IMG/VR virus record: IMGVR_UViG_3300020470_004038
Span: 1-23,300 of that record
Source of the DNA: a virus
Length of the DNA: 23,300 nt
Reading direction: 5' to 3' (one strand)
Below are positions 1 through 6,139 of the stretch, piece after piece. Position 1 is the first letter of the stretch. Each line of letters begins with the position of its first letter. Position numbers and translations under genes: made by a program. The notes beneath the pieces are model-generated. The model saw only the letters and a program-made list of their open reading frames with translations, had not been told where the DNA came from and searched no databases.

Positions 1-369
1 GGTACACTTAACAAAATAGATAATATCTATGCTCTGGAAGGCCCGCTATATAGTAAGCAACTAGGAATTGCTGGAACCGTTGATTGTATTGCTGAATATG
101 ACGGTGAGTTAGCAATAATAGATTTTAAGACATCTAAGAAACCAAAACCACGTGAGTGGATTGAACATTATTTTGTTCAGGCAATGGCATACGGATGTAT
201 GCTCTATGAGATGAAAGGCATCTCTATCAAAAAACTTGTAATCATTATGGCTTGTGAAAATGGAGAATGTGTTGTCTACGAAGAAACCGACAAAGCAAAG
301 TATATCAAACTCCTCGGAGAATATATTAGAAAGTTTGTTGGAGATAAATTGGAGCTCTATGGAACCTAA
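1..369 (+). CDS. PD-(D/E)XK family exonuclease, C-terminal part (5' truncated)
   Basis: The reading frame is open from the first base of the window and ends in TAA, giving 122 residues of a longer protein whose start lies outside. It shows the core of a RecB/Cas4/MGME1-like nuclease: an Asp in GTVD (visible residue 28), then IIDFKTSKK (Asp41 and Lys43 as the metal-binding D-x-K pair), then a QxxxY motif in VQAMAY (Gln60, Tyr64). These are the order and spacing expected of motifs I-III of that superfamily, so nuclease activity on DNA is likely. The following gp33 gene starts inside its last codons, which points to co-transcription with the replication genes. Which phage pathway it serves (host DNA degradation, recombination or replication end processing) cannot be told from this fragment. 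The superfamily assignment is fairly firm; the exact family is inference. Confidence 0.8.
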   Translation, partial: GTLNKIDNIYALEGPLYSKQLGIAGTVDCIAEYDGELAIIDFKTSKKPKPREWIEHYFVQAMAYGCMLYEMKGISIKKLVIIMACENGECVVYEETDKAKYIKLLGEYIRKFVGDKLELYGT

Positions 370-619
370 CAAAGAATTAGAAAAAGCAATTGAGAGTAAA
401 TTTTTAACTCCTCAAAAATTTGCTCTTGAAATAGAATCTATTGTATCAAATGAAGGTATGAATTACATTGATGCAATATGCTATTATTGTGAGATTAATA
501 GTCTTGAAATAGAATCTGTTACAAAATTAGTTTCTAAACCACTTAAAGAGAAGTTAAAATATGATGCACAAGAACTTAACTTTATGAAAAAAACATCAAG
601 AGCTAAATTACCTTTATAA
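359..619 (+). CDS. gp33: gp33 late-transcription coactivator
   Basis: This 86-residue protein matches my memory of cyanophage gp33: a charged N-terminus, a central segment MNYIDAICYYCE, then a C-terminal part with VSKLVSKPLKEKLK and the ending KKTSRAKLPL. In T4, gp33 bridges host RNA polymerase and the gp45 sliding clamp, and works with gp55 to activate late promoters. T4 gp33 is 112 aa, so this one is short. The frame is open further upstream (an ATG at 254), but that would overlap the nuclease gene by over 100 nt. The ATG at 359 overlaps it by 11 nt only and gives a protein of the expected form. The stop TAA shares its last A with the ATG of the next gene, so translation is probably coupled. 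The target promoters may be the CTAAATA motifs found further along the window. Confidence 0.85.
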   Translation: MEPNKELEKAIESKFLTPQKFALEIESIVSNEGMNYIDAICYYCEINSLEIESVTKLVSKPLKEKLKYDAQELNFMKKTSRAKLPL

Positions 620-1233
620 TGGAAACCCTTGAAGGAATTGCTTACACAAAACCCTTTCCTCATTTAATTATAAAAAATTTTTATAATGAAAATGAATTAA
701 AATTAATTTGGGAAGAACTTACATTCTATACTAAACCAGGAAAATTTTTAGAAGCAAAGAATTTTGGCGGTGTCGTCAATAAAACTAATTCACATGCTTT
801 AGCATTAGATGGTGTTTATCAGGAAGAATATAGAAATTTATCTAATATTCTAACAGTTAATAGAAAGTTATTTGACACTGAACTTCTAAAAACATTTTCC
901 GATATAGATGATTGTTGTAGTATAGCACTTACTTCTAATTGGGACATTACTAAAGTTAGGTATTATCATGACAATGAATATTATGATCCTCATACCGATA
1001 GAGATTTTCAATTTTTAGCTTTTTCTTATTTTTATAAAGAACCTAAAAAATTTAATGGTGGCGAAATTTATTTTCCAGACTATAATTATGAATATAATTG
1101 TGATAATAATTCTATTATAATATTACCAGGTTGGGTTAAACATGGTGTGAAAAAAGTAAGTATAAATGATTCTGATTATTATGATGGTTATGGGAGATAT
1201 TGTATCTCCAGTTTTTTTGGAAACAAAGGTTAA
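619..1233 (+). CDS. 2-oxoglutarate/Fe(II)-dependent oxygenase
   Basis: A 204-residue protein with the signature of the prolyl-4-hydroxylase-like 2OG-Fe(II) oxygenases. The HxD pair is His125/Asp127 in DPHTDRD, the second iron ligand is His175 in WVKHGV, and the 2-oxoglutarate-binding Arg is Arg193 in GRYCISSFF. The motif FNGGEIYFP (about 145-153) is the usual strand before the distal His. All catalytic positions are present, so it should be active as an iron-dependent hydroxylase or similar oxygenase. The substrate cannot be read from the sequence. Its position is odd: it sits between gp33 and gp59, and shares one base with each neighbour (TAATG at both joints), so it is translated as part of the replication operon. 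Such enzymes are common auxiliary genes in marine T4-like phages. Its codons are richer in A and T than those of gp32, which hints at a later insertion, but this is an impression and not a count. Confidence 0.85.
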   Translation: METLEGIAYTKPFPHLIIKNFYNENELKLIWEELTFYTKPGKFLEAKNFGGVVNKTNSHALALDGVYQEEYRNLSNILTVNRKLFDTELLKTFSDIDDCCSIALTSNWDITKVRYYHDNEYYDPHTDRDFQFLAFSYFYKEPKKFNGGEIYFPDYNYEYNCDNNSIIILPGWVKHGVKKVSINDSDYYDGYGRYCISSFFGNKG

Positions 1234-1829
1234 TGAAAGTGACACCGTTTGAGACTTATAGAACTTATCTTTCTATGAAAAGTCATTTTACTAATCCTAA
1301 GTATGACTTTATAAAGTATGGTGGTAAATCAAGAGCTACCATGACTTCTTTTAATAAAAGAAAAGATAAATATTGGTTTGAAAAGACTTCTCGAAAGTAT
1401 TCAGATCAAGAAGTTATAGATTTTCTTTTAGCAAATTTTGTAACTACAGACAATCCACAAAACTTATGGATTGGAGAAATTATCAACTCAGGAGAAAGGA
1501 ATTATTCACAATGGATGAAACGAAAACAGAGTTTGACTTACTTGTTCAAAGAACAAAGCAGCGAATTGCTATCTCAGAAAGACTTGAACGAAGTATTCGA
1601 TTGCTCGATGGGTCATCCCCCATTGCTAAAAAAATATCTGGGTGGAGAGATTTCGCTCGAAACGCTTACGATACTGGAAAAAGTCTTTTCTTTCGTAAAA
1701 GATTTTGATGAGAAATTAAAAGATCCTGTGTGGGAAACCGTCAGTATGAAAATTAAGAAGTATATACCCTTTCTAAATATTAATGTGTTTCACTATAAAA
1801 AAATATTAAGGGAATTAATCGATGAGTGA
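1233..1829 (+). CDS. gp59: gp59 loader of replicative helicase
   Basis: A 198-residue protein recognised as gp59 by its N-terminal stretch VTPFETYRTYLSMKSHF, the KYGGKSRA motif and the segment SLTYLFKEQ in the middle. T4 gp59 (217 aa) binds forked DNA and gp32 and loads the gp41 helicase at replication and recombination forks. The ATG at 1233 is chosen because its A is the last base of the stop codon of the oxygenase gene (TAATG). An upstream in-frame ATG at 1200 would add 11 residues that do not look like gp59. It overlaps the next gene by 8 nt. The product acts directly with gp32, which is encoded two genes downstream. No missing residues or frame breaks are visible. Confidence 0.88.
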   Translation: MKVTPFETYRTYLSMKSHFTNPKYDFIKYGGKSRATMTSFNKRKDKYWFEKTSRKYSDQEVIDFLLANFVTTDNPQNLWIGEIINSGERNYSQWMKRKQSLTYLFKEQSSELLSQKDLNEVFDCSMGHPPLLKKYLGGEISLETLTILEKVFSFVKDFDEKLKDPVWETVSMKIKKYIPFLNINVFHYKKILRELIDE

Positions 1830-2154
1830 TTTTTTTGATTCTGAAATTGTTCGTGAGGAAATGGAAGATATCCATCAACTCCAGCAAGAAATTTATGGCC
1901 AATTAATGAATATTAATGACCTACCAACTGAAGAAAAGAAGGAACATATTGAAAAGTTGATGGACTTATTAGATAAGCAACGTGTGATGTATGCAAGATT
2001 GTCTCTTTCAGATGATCCAAAAGCAATTGAATTAAAATCTCAGTTACAAAAATCAGTAGTTCTAATGGGTTTCCCAGAAAATACTGATATTCGCACATTG
2101 TTTGACCATATGTATGACACTATAAAGTCACTTGAGCAATTTGTTGACAAGTGA
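1822..2154 (+). CDS. DUF1825-like small protein
   Basis: A 110-residue, mostly helical, charged protein. The N-terminus SDFFDSEIVREEMEDIHQLQQEIY and the central KKEHIEKLMDLLDKQRVMYARLSLSDDP resemble, from memory, the DUF1825 family of cyanobacteria, which starts with FFDSEIVQEE and has a similar MExLMDRYR-type core. No enzymatic motif is visible and the function is unknown. The Leu/Lys/Glu pattern suggests a helical bundle or coiled coil that could pair with itself or another protein. It overlaps the end of gp59 by 8 nt and is the last gene of the first operon. The -35 box of the gp32 promoter lies inside its last codons. The family link supports a cyanobacterial host, but a distant resemblance between short helical proteins is possible. 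Confidence 0.65.
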   Translation: MSDFFDSEIVREEMEDIHQLQQEIYGQLMNINDLPTEEKKEHIEKLMDLLDKQRVMYARLSLSDDPKAIELKSQLQKSVVLMGFPENTDIRTLFDHMYDTIKSLEQFVDK

Positions 2155-2172
2155 TCGATGATCTGTTATAAT
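2144..2172 (+). promoter_or_regulatory. Strong sigma70-type promoter for gp32
   Basis: TTGACA at 2144-2149 and TATAAT at 2167-2172 are both perfect matches to the bacterial consensus, and the spacer is exactly 17 nt. A TG at 2164-2165 one base before the -10 box gives an extended -10 element. The predicted start is about 2178-2180. The -35 box lies in the last codons of the DUF1825-like gene. It should be read by the unmodified host RNA polymerase, so gp32 can be transcribed early and at high level, apart from the operon upstream. Confidence 0.85.
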
Positions 2173-2176
2173 ATTA

Positions 2177-2303
2177 TTGTTGGTTCGACGGAACTGACAA
2201 GGGAGTGACTGAATAAACTTGCTGGCATAAGGCTAGTTAAGGTGATGCGTCAGAGGTGGTGCTCGCTGTGCTTGCACAGAATCATCCTACCAGATGGGAC
2301 GCA
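2177..2303 (+). ncRNA. Structured 5' leader of gp32 (candidate cis-regulatory RNA)
   Basis: The leader starts at the predicted transcription start and is about 50% G+C in an AT-rich region. Three helices can be drawn by hand. A 5'-terminal hairpin pairs 2177-2186 with 2191-2200 (10 bp including two G-U, loop GACG). A second pairs 2218-2225 with 2233-2241 (8 bp with one bulged U). A long imperfect stem-loop pairs 2246-2251 with 2298-2303 and 2255-2259 with 2287-2291, and is capped by a 5-bp helix 2266-2270/2275-2279 with loop CUUG. I do not recognise it as a known riboswitch or ncRNA class. Its place suggests control of gp32 translation or mRNA stability. T4 gene 32 mRNA also has a structured leader element bound by its own product, so an autogenous role is plausible but not shown. 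It could also be a free small RNA. Confidence 0.5.
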
Positions 2304-2415
2304 GATAGTGCAGTAAAAATCTACTAATGTAGCAATGCCCTGTACTTGTTGGTATACATTAATCCAACCTCCCACCCCAAATCCAATTAATCCTATTAAT
2401 CCGAGGTTAATCCAA
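2304..2415 (+). promoter_or_regulatory. gp32 translation initiation region with TTAATCC repeats
   Basis: Four copies of TTAATCC lie at 2359-2365, 2387-2393, 2396-2402 and 2407-2413, the last three flanking the Shine-Dalgarno GAGG (2403-2406, 9 nt before the ATG). The segment is almost free of G and hence poorly structured, as expected of a site coated by a single-strand binding protein. AACCTC at 2366-2371 is fully complementary to GAGGTT at 2403-2408 and could hide the Shine-Dalgarno. CCAAC at 2364-2368 can instead pair with GTTGG at 2348-2352, so the two pairings exclude each other. A weak CTAC/GTAG hairpin lies at 2321-2332. This resembles in logic, not sequence, the autogenous operator of T4 gene 32. 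Confidence 0.45.
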
Positions 2416-3315
2416 ATGTCGTTTGCTAATCTTAAAAAGCAATCTAAATTAGGTTCTCTTACCCAAAAGTTGGTAAAAGAAGTTGAAAAAATGAATACTA
2501 ACGGTTCATCAGCTGATGACCGTCTTTGGAAGTTAGACGTAGATAAATCAGGCAATGGTTATGCCGTTATACGTTTTCTTCCTGCTCCTGATGGTGAGGA
2601 TCTACCATTTGTAAAATTATATTCCCATGCATTTAAAGGTGCTGGTGGATGGTATATTGAAAATTCTTTGACTACTCTTGGTCAAAAGGATCCAGTTTCT
2701 GAGTACAATACTACACTCTGGAACAACGGCACTGATGCTGGTAAAGATGCTGCTCGTAGGCAGAAGCGTAAACTTACATATATCAGTAACATCTATGTCG
2801 TAAAGGATCCAGCAAATCCTGAAAACGAAGGTCAAGTATTCTTATACAAGTATGGTAAGAAAATCTTTGATAAAATCACTGCAGCAATGCAACCTGAGTT
2901 TGAGGATGAGGAAGCAATTGATCCATTTGATTTCTGGCAAGGTGCCAACTTCAAGTTGAAGGCAAAGAACGTTGCTGGTTATAGAAACTATGATTCTTCT
3001 GAGTTCACTGCCGTTTCTCCATTATTGGATGATGATGATGCATTAGAAGCATTATGGAAGAAAGAAAACTCTCTTCAAGATTTTGTTGCTCCTGATCAGT
3101 TCAAGTCTTATGATGAATTGAAGAAGCGTCTTGGTTATGTTCTTGGTGGTAATGCGACAGTTACTCAAGATCCTGAAGTGGAAGATGAAGATCGTGCTCG
3201 TGGGCCTTCCCCAGTAGCATCTGTTCCATCTGAACCAGAACCTGCTATTGCAATTGGAACTGGTGATGAAGATGATGATACGTTATCATACTTTGCGAAA
3301 CTCGCAGCAGATTAA
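2416..3315 (+). CDS. gp32: gp32 single-stranded DNA binding protein
   Basis: A 299-residue protein, about the size of T4 gp32 (301 aa), with the same three-part plan. There is a basic N-terminus (FANLKKQSKLGSLTQKL) for cooperative self-binding. The central OB-type core includes YAVIRFLPAPDGEDLPFVKLYSH and the aromatic-rich FDFWQGANFKLKAKN and YRNYDSSEF. The C-terminal linker is acidic (DPEVEDEDRA) and ends in GDEDDDTLSYFAKLAAD, the tail that recruits gp59, polymerase and other replication proteins. It coats ssDNA during replication, recombination and repair. There is no cysteine in the protein, so the zinc-binding Cys cluster of T4 gp32 is missing. The ATG at 2416 is preferred to the in-frame ATG at 2335, because the latter would add a Pro/Asn/Cys-rich stretch encoded by the leader repeats and has no ribosome binding site. 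It has its own promoter and terminator. Confidence 0.93.
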   Translation: MSFANLKKQSKLGSLTQKLVKEVEKMNTNGSSADDRLWKLDVDKSGNGYAVIRFLPAPDGEDLPFVKLYSHAFKGAGGWYIENSLTTLGQKDPVSEYNTTLWNNGTDAGKDAARRQKRKLTYISNIYVVKDPANPENEGQVFLYKYGKKIFDKITAAMQPEFEDEEAIDPFDFWQGANFKLKAKNVAGYRNYDSSEFTAVSPLLDDDDALEALWKKENSLQDFVAPDQFKSYDELKKRLGYVLGGNATVTQDPEVEDEDRARGPSPVASVPSEPEPAIAIGTGDEDDDTLSYFAKLAAD

Positions 3316-3318
3316 CAC

Positions 3319-3347
3319 AAAAAAGGGGTCTCACGACCCCTTTTTTT
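3319..3347. terminator. Bidirectional intrinsic terminator between gp32 and gp53
   Basis: A perfect stem GGGGTC/GACCCC (3325-3330 with 3335-3340) with loop TCAC is flanked by six A on the left and seven T on the right, so it can act on both strands. It ends gp32 transcription on the plus strand and that of the gp4-gp48-gp53 cluster on the minus strand. The stop codon of gp53 lies at its edge, in the T tract. Confidence 0.92.
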
Positions 3348-4011
3348 ATGGCATTGTAACTCTTGTATTTTCCGTTTTTGCTAATCGATCATTGATTCTT
3401 TGGGAGGATCTTTGATATATCATAATATCTCTCATATCATTTAAGAATTGTTGTAAATATCTTCTTCTTAAAAGATAGATAGATCTTTTTTTATCATTTT
3501 TTATTGTTTCATATTCCCAATTACTAATACCTAAAATGGTTGAGTTGGAACCAGGTGTAATATAAGTATTTCCTTCATAATAAGATATTGAAAAATCTTT
3601 ATCTACATGTTTACCTTGAGGTAGAATTAATTTACCATTAGAGTCTCTAATTTCCTTAGTTTCATAATGATGTATATCTCCTAAAGCATCTTCATTTTTG
3701 TAAATATTAAGTACGTAATAATATAAATCTCTATTTGATAAAGGCCATTCATCTCTCACATTAATAATACCAGCAGTTATAAGAACAACCCAATCTAATT
3801 CTGAATTGCCATAAAATTCCTCTGCCACAGTATCAGGTCTTGCACCTTCCATTATTTCATACTTATCAAAGATTGTGAAGATATTTTGTAGATCATCACG
3901 TAGTTTGTTTCTTCTGAATAAGTTTTTAACCGTTAGATAACTCTGAGAAGAGAGACTATCCGATAAAAAGTTTTGATATTCTAGGTTTGGTAATTCTCTA
4001 AAGTATCCCAT
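3346..4011 (-). CDS. gp53: gp53 baseplate wedge protein
   Basis: A 221-residue protein (T4 gp53 is 196 aa) recognised by its start GYFRELPNLEYQNFLSD and by the segment AEEFYGNSELDWVVLITAGIIN. The latter is the conserved core of gp53-like wedge proteins: a short compact domain that reads as a LysM-like fold in T4. gp53 clamps neighbouring wedges together when the baseplate ring closes around the hub. The C-terminal half (KRSIYLLRRRYLQQFLNDMRDIMIYQ) is basic and helical. It is the last gene of the minus-strand cluster. Its ATG follows the gp48 stop after one base, so it should be translated from the same mRNA, and its own stop touches the bidirectional terminator. Confidence 0.88.
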   Translation of the reverse strand: MGYFRELPNLEYQNFLSDSLSSQSYLTVKNLFRRNKLRDDLQNIFTIFDKYEIMEGARPDTVAEEFYGNSELDWVVLITAGIINVRDEWPLSNRDLYYYVLNIYKNEDALGDIHHYETKEIRDSNGKLILPQGKHVDKDFSISYYEGNTYITPGSNSTILGISNWEYETIKNDKKRSIYLLRRRYLQQFLNDMRDIMIYQRSSQRINDRLAKTENTRVTMP

Positions 4012-4012
4012 C

Positions 4013-5269
4013 TTAGAATCCTACTCCATCTTCGTTGTTATCATACCCTGCATAATCCTCATTGTATATTGGTGTAAGTTCTGTAAATGAGAGTGTAAGC
4101 ATAGATGAAATTGGTGCACCATCTTTATATGTTGCAAATGTACCATCACCTGTATAATTGACAGCTACATTTTTAAGAGCACATATTTTCATTCTATTTA
4201 AATAATCCTTTGCTCTGCCCATATATTCAATTTGGAATACATTAGGTGTTCTTAATACAGTTCCACCAGATCCTTTAGGTGCCATATTTCTCTTAAATGA
4301 TTTTATTATTGTTCTTATAATTTGTGCTTCTTTTTCATAACGAGGGGTTAACTTGAAATTAAATGTGAAATTTCTAAGAGTCGGACCAGAAAATAATAAT
4401 TCTAAATTTGGATTTAGGATTTCTCCTTGGTTTCTAGCCAGGAGTTGATCTAGAGTTATATTTCCACCAATAAGTGAATTAACTGCTTGTTTGGCAAAAT
4501 AACTTTGTACCATATTCTGATTGGCAGAAAGTGATCCTAAAATGCCCTGAAAACTCTCTCTTACTTTTTCCGCATTTCCTTGTACTGCTCCAATAGAACC
4601 CTCATAAAGTTTACTTTCTAAGTCATTCATCCTAGATTCACCCCAAGCAGTAGAGTTAGTATCTGCAAGTTGTGCGGGAATTGGGAGAATGACACTTCCT
4701 AATAAATCTCTAGTATCTCTTAGATTACCTTGTTCTTGAGATAAGGATTCATTTCCTGATGAAATAAAAGAAGTTTGATTTCTTTTTGATAACTGTAATG
4801 CAGTTCTAACAGATCTTTTATACTCAAAAACAGAAAACTTTAGAAAATCTTGAGTATTATCTATTGTACTATAAGGGTATCGTAGATCAGATGGCATTCT
4901 CTGACTAGGCCCTCTTCTACCATCTCTTATTAAATTTTTCTCCCAAGGATTTTTCCATGGTTTAGTGGATGTAGTTGTTGTAGAAGAATTGTCATTTTCT
5001 ACTAATACTTTAACTTTCTTTTTGTCTTCCTCTGAAAGTTTCTCATATCCTTCTTGTAACGCTTCTCTTACTTTTTTATTATGATCCCATTGCCACGCCC
5101 ATCCACCAGTACCTTCACTATCAAGATCAAATGCATTCATGGTAACGATATCAGCTGCTCCTAGTACTCCATTCCACCCTCTCTTCATAAAATCCTTAAA
5201 CCCTGGATTATTCCAAAAGTTCTGGTTCTTTGGTTGCTTAAAAGGATTATCGGGAGAAATTTCTGACAT
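4013..5269 (-). CDS. gp48: gp48 baseplate tail-tube cap protein
   Basis: A 418-residue protein (T4 gp48 is 364 aa). The C-terminal half carries the recognisable gp48 features: SGPTLRNFTFNFKLTPRYEKEA (about 290-312), the IIRTIIKSFKRNMAP helix, and the ending LTLSFTELTPIYNEDY. These belong to the tube-like fold shared with gp19 and gp54. In T4, gp48 sits on the central hub and is the platform on which tube growth begins, together with gp54. The N-terminal third is specific to this phage group, with an Asn/Trp-rich start, a Lys/Glu stretch and a Ser/Thr linker near residue 95. The start is preceded by AAAGG at a good distance. A CTAAATA motif lies 24 nt before the ATG, so the gene can be transcribed on its own from a late promoter. 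Confidence 0.87.
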   Translation of the reverse strand: MSEISPDNPFKQPKNQNFWNNPGFKDFMKRGWNGVLGAADIVTMNAFDLDSEGTGGWAWQWDHNKKVREALQEGYEKLSEEDKKKVKVLVENDNSSTTTTSTKPWKNPWEKNLIRDGRRGPSQRMPSDLRYPYSTIDNTQDFLKFSVFEYKRSVRTALQLSKRNQTSFISSGNESLSQEQGNLRDTRDLLGSVILPIPAQLADTNSTAWGESRMNDLESKLYEGSIGAVQGNAEKVRESFQGILGSLSANQNMVQSYFAKQAVNSLIGGNITLDQLLARNQGEILNPNLELLFSGPTLRNFTFNFKLTPRYEKEAQIIRTIIKSFKRNMAPKGSGGTVLRTPNVFQIEYMGRAKDYLNRMKICALKNVAVNYTGDGTFATYKDGAPISSMLTLSFTELTPIYNEDYAGYDNNEDGVGF

Positions 5270-5288
5270 CGACCTTTATATATTAATT

Positions 5289-5669
5289 TTAACTATTTAG
5301 TTGTCTTTTTCCAAAAGGTATCTCTCTTGCATCCGCAAGTTCCTCTGGATAGACTTCATACAACTGACCTACGACCTCATTCCATGTATATTGTCTATAA
5401 GAACCCCAATGAAAATTAATTCCACGAAATCCCCAACGGAATAAATCAGTTACTGCAACTAAAGGATGTGCATCATATTCTATATTATTAGTTTTAGGAT
5501 TATAAACAAATGTATAATATTTTCCCACATCAGGAACAGGAGTGACAGTATTATTAAGAGCTTCCATCATTTCCATCATCAAGTCATCAGGGTCTTCTGT
5601 TCCCATTAGATTATCGACAACACCACGAATTCGATTATGTTTATCATCGGTAGGGTAACTTGAGGTCAT
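5289..5669 (-). CDS. Conserved phage protein of unknown function (WGFRG protein)
   Basis: A 126-residue protein that I recall from related cyanophage genomes but cannot assign a function. The N-terminal third is acidic and Met-rich (EDPDDLMMEMMEAL). The rest is aromatic, with KYYTFVYNPKT, DLFRWGFRGINFHWGSYRQYTW and LYEVYPEEL, and looks like a compact globular domain rather than a membrane protein. No signal peptide or catalytic motif is visible. Its ATG overlaps the stop of gp4 (ATGA), so it is translated with gp4. Its end overlaps the CTAAATA motif that probably drives gp48. The setting among head-completion and baseplate genes suggests a minor virion or assembly protein, but this is inference from position only. 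Confidence 0.75.
   Translation of the reverse strand: MTSSYPTDDKHNRIRGVVDNLMGTEDPDDLMMEMMEALNNTVTPVPDVGKYYTFVYNPKTNNIEYDAHPLVAVTDLFRWGFRGINFHWGSYRQYTWNEVVGQLYEVYPEELADAREIPFGKRQLNS
5294..5300 (-). promoter_or_regulatory. Late promoter motif upstream of gp48
   Basis: On the minus strand the sequence reads CTAAATA, 24 nt before the gp48 ATG. It is close to the T4 late -10 box TATAAATA and identical to the motif found before the tube gene, gp26 and the 887-aa gene. It overlaps the last codons of the gene upstream. Confidence 0.5.
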
Positions 5670-6106
5670 TTAGATATTCCTAATTCTTTTTCTGTTAATA
5701 TTTTAAATTCCAATCCTCTGTCCAGACAGTATTCTTCTGCTGCTTTCCATTTTGCCTGATTCTTTGCATATTCACGCACTTCATAGATATATCCTCTTGT
5801 CTTCTTTTTTTGACGTTTTGGTTCCATACATTGTCTTAGAGGTTTTACTTCAATAATCATTTTTTTAATTTTACCAGTCTTTTCTCTTACTTTAATATAA
5901 AAGTCTGGAAAGTATCTATGAACTCTATTATCTAAAGGAGATCTATAAGGAAGAAAGAACTCTTCACTTCCCCACTCTAAAATATTCTGATTACTATCAC
6001 AATATTTCATGAATTTTAGTTCCCATAAAGAACGGTAAATTATGTTTCTATAGTCACCTTTATACTTTAATGGGTTGTTAGGTCTATATCTTCCTTTATA
6101 AGACAT
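5666..6106 (-). CDS. gp4: gp4 head completion protein (TnsA-like nuclease fold)
   Basis: A 146-residue protein, close to T4 gp4 (150 aa). It shows the pattern of the TnsA/PD-(D/E)XK fold: Glu29 in YRSLWELKFM, Asp68 in HRYFPDFYIKV, and Glu86-x-Lys88 in MIIEVKP. The segment ILEWGSEEFFLPYRSPLDN between them is typical of gp4. In T4, gp4 (also called gp50/65) is added to the DNA-filled head before tail joining and is thought to trim or protect the DNA end. All putative catalytic residues are kept, so nuclease activity is possible. It is the first gene of the minus-strand cluster and faces the tube gene across a 38-bp divergent promoter region. No good Shine-Dalgarno is seen before its ATG. Confidence 0.88.
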   Translation of the reverse strand: MSYKGRYRPNNPLKYKGDYRNIIYRSLWELKFMKYCDSNQNILEWGSEEFFLPYRSPLDNRVHRYFPDFYIKVREKTGKIKKMIIEVKPLRQCMEPKRQKKKTRGYIYEVREYAKNQAKWKAAEEYCLDRGLEFKILTEKELGISK

Positions 6107-6113
6107 CTAAATA
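6107..6113 (+). promoter_or_regulatory. Late promoter motif upstream of the tube-like gene
   Basis: CTAAATA (in TCTAAATAC) starts one base past the gp4 start codon, 31 nt upstream of the tube gene at 6145. The expected RNA start leaves a short leader that contains AAGG at 6136-6139 as ribosome binding site. Confidence 0.5.
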
Positions 6114-6139
6114 CTTTATAATATAAAAATAATATAAGG

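Noticed and set aside
254-358. Longer gp33 starting at ATG 254
   Set aside because: It would overlap the nuclease gene by 116 nt and add residues unlike gp33; ATG 359 gives the typical form.
1466-1708. Open frame of 80 codons on the plus strand inside gp59
   Set aside because: It lies wholly within gp59 in another frame and its product looks like a shifted reading of the helicase loader.
2177-2310. Possible glutamine riboswitch (glnA/downstream-peptide type) because of GACGGAA near 2187, or a tmRNA/tRNA T-arm because of GGTTCGAC at 2182
   Set aside because: The other conserved blocks of the glutamine riboswitch are absent, and GACGGAA is part of a simple hairpin loop and strand. No acceptor stem, CCA end or tag reading frame supports tmRNA or tRNA.
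2245-2316. Small reading frame of 23 codons in the gp32 leader (ATG at 2245, TAA at 2314-2316)
   Set aside because: The AAGG before it is only 2 nt from the ATG, the product is Cys/Trp-rich without pattern, and the same bases are better explained by the long stem-loop 2246-2303.
2335-2415. N-terminal extension of gp32 from the ATG at 2335
   Set aside because: The extension is encoded by the TTAATCC repeats (Pro/Asn/Ile-rich), has no ribosome binding site, and the ATG at 2416 gives the usual gp32 start and length.
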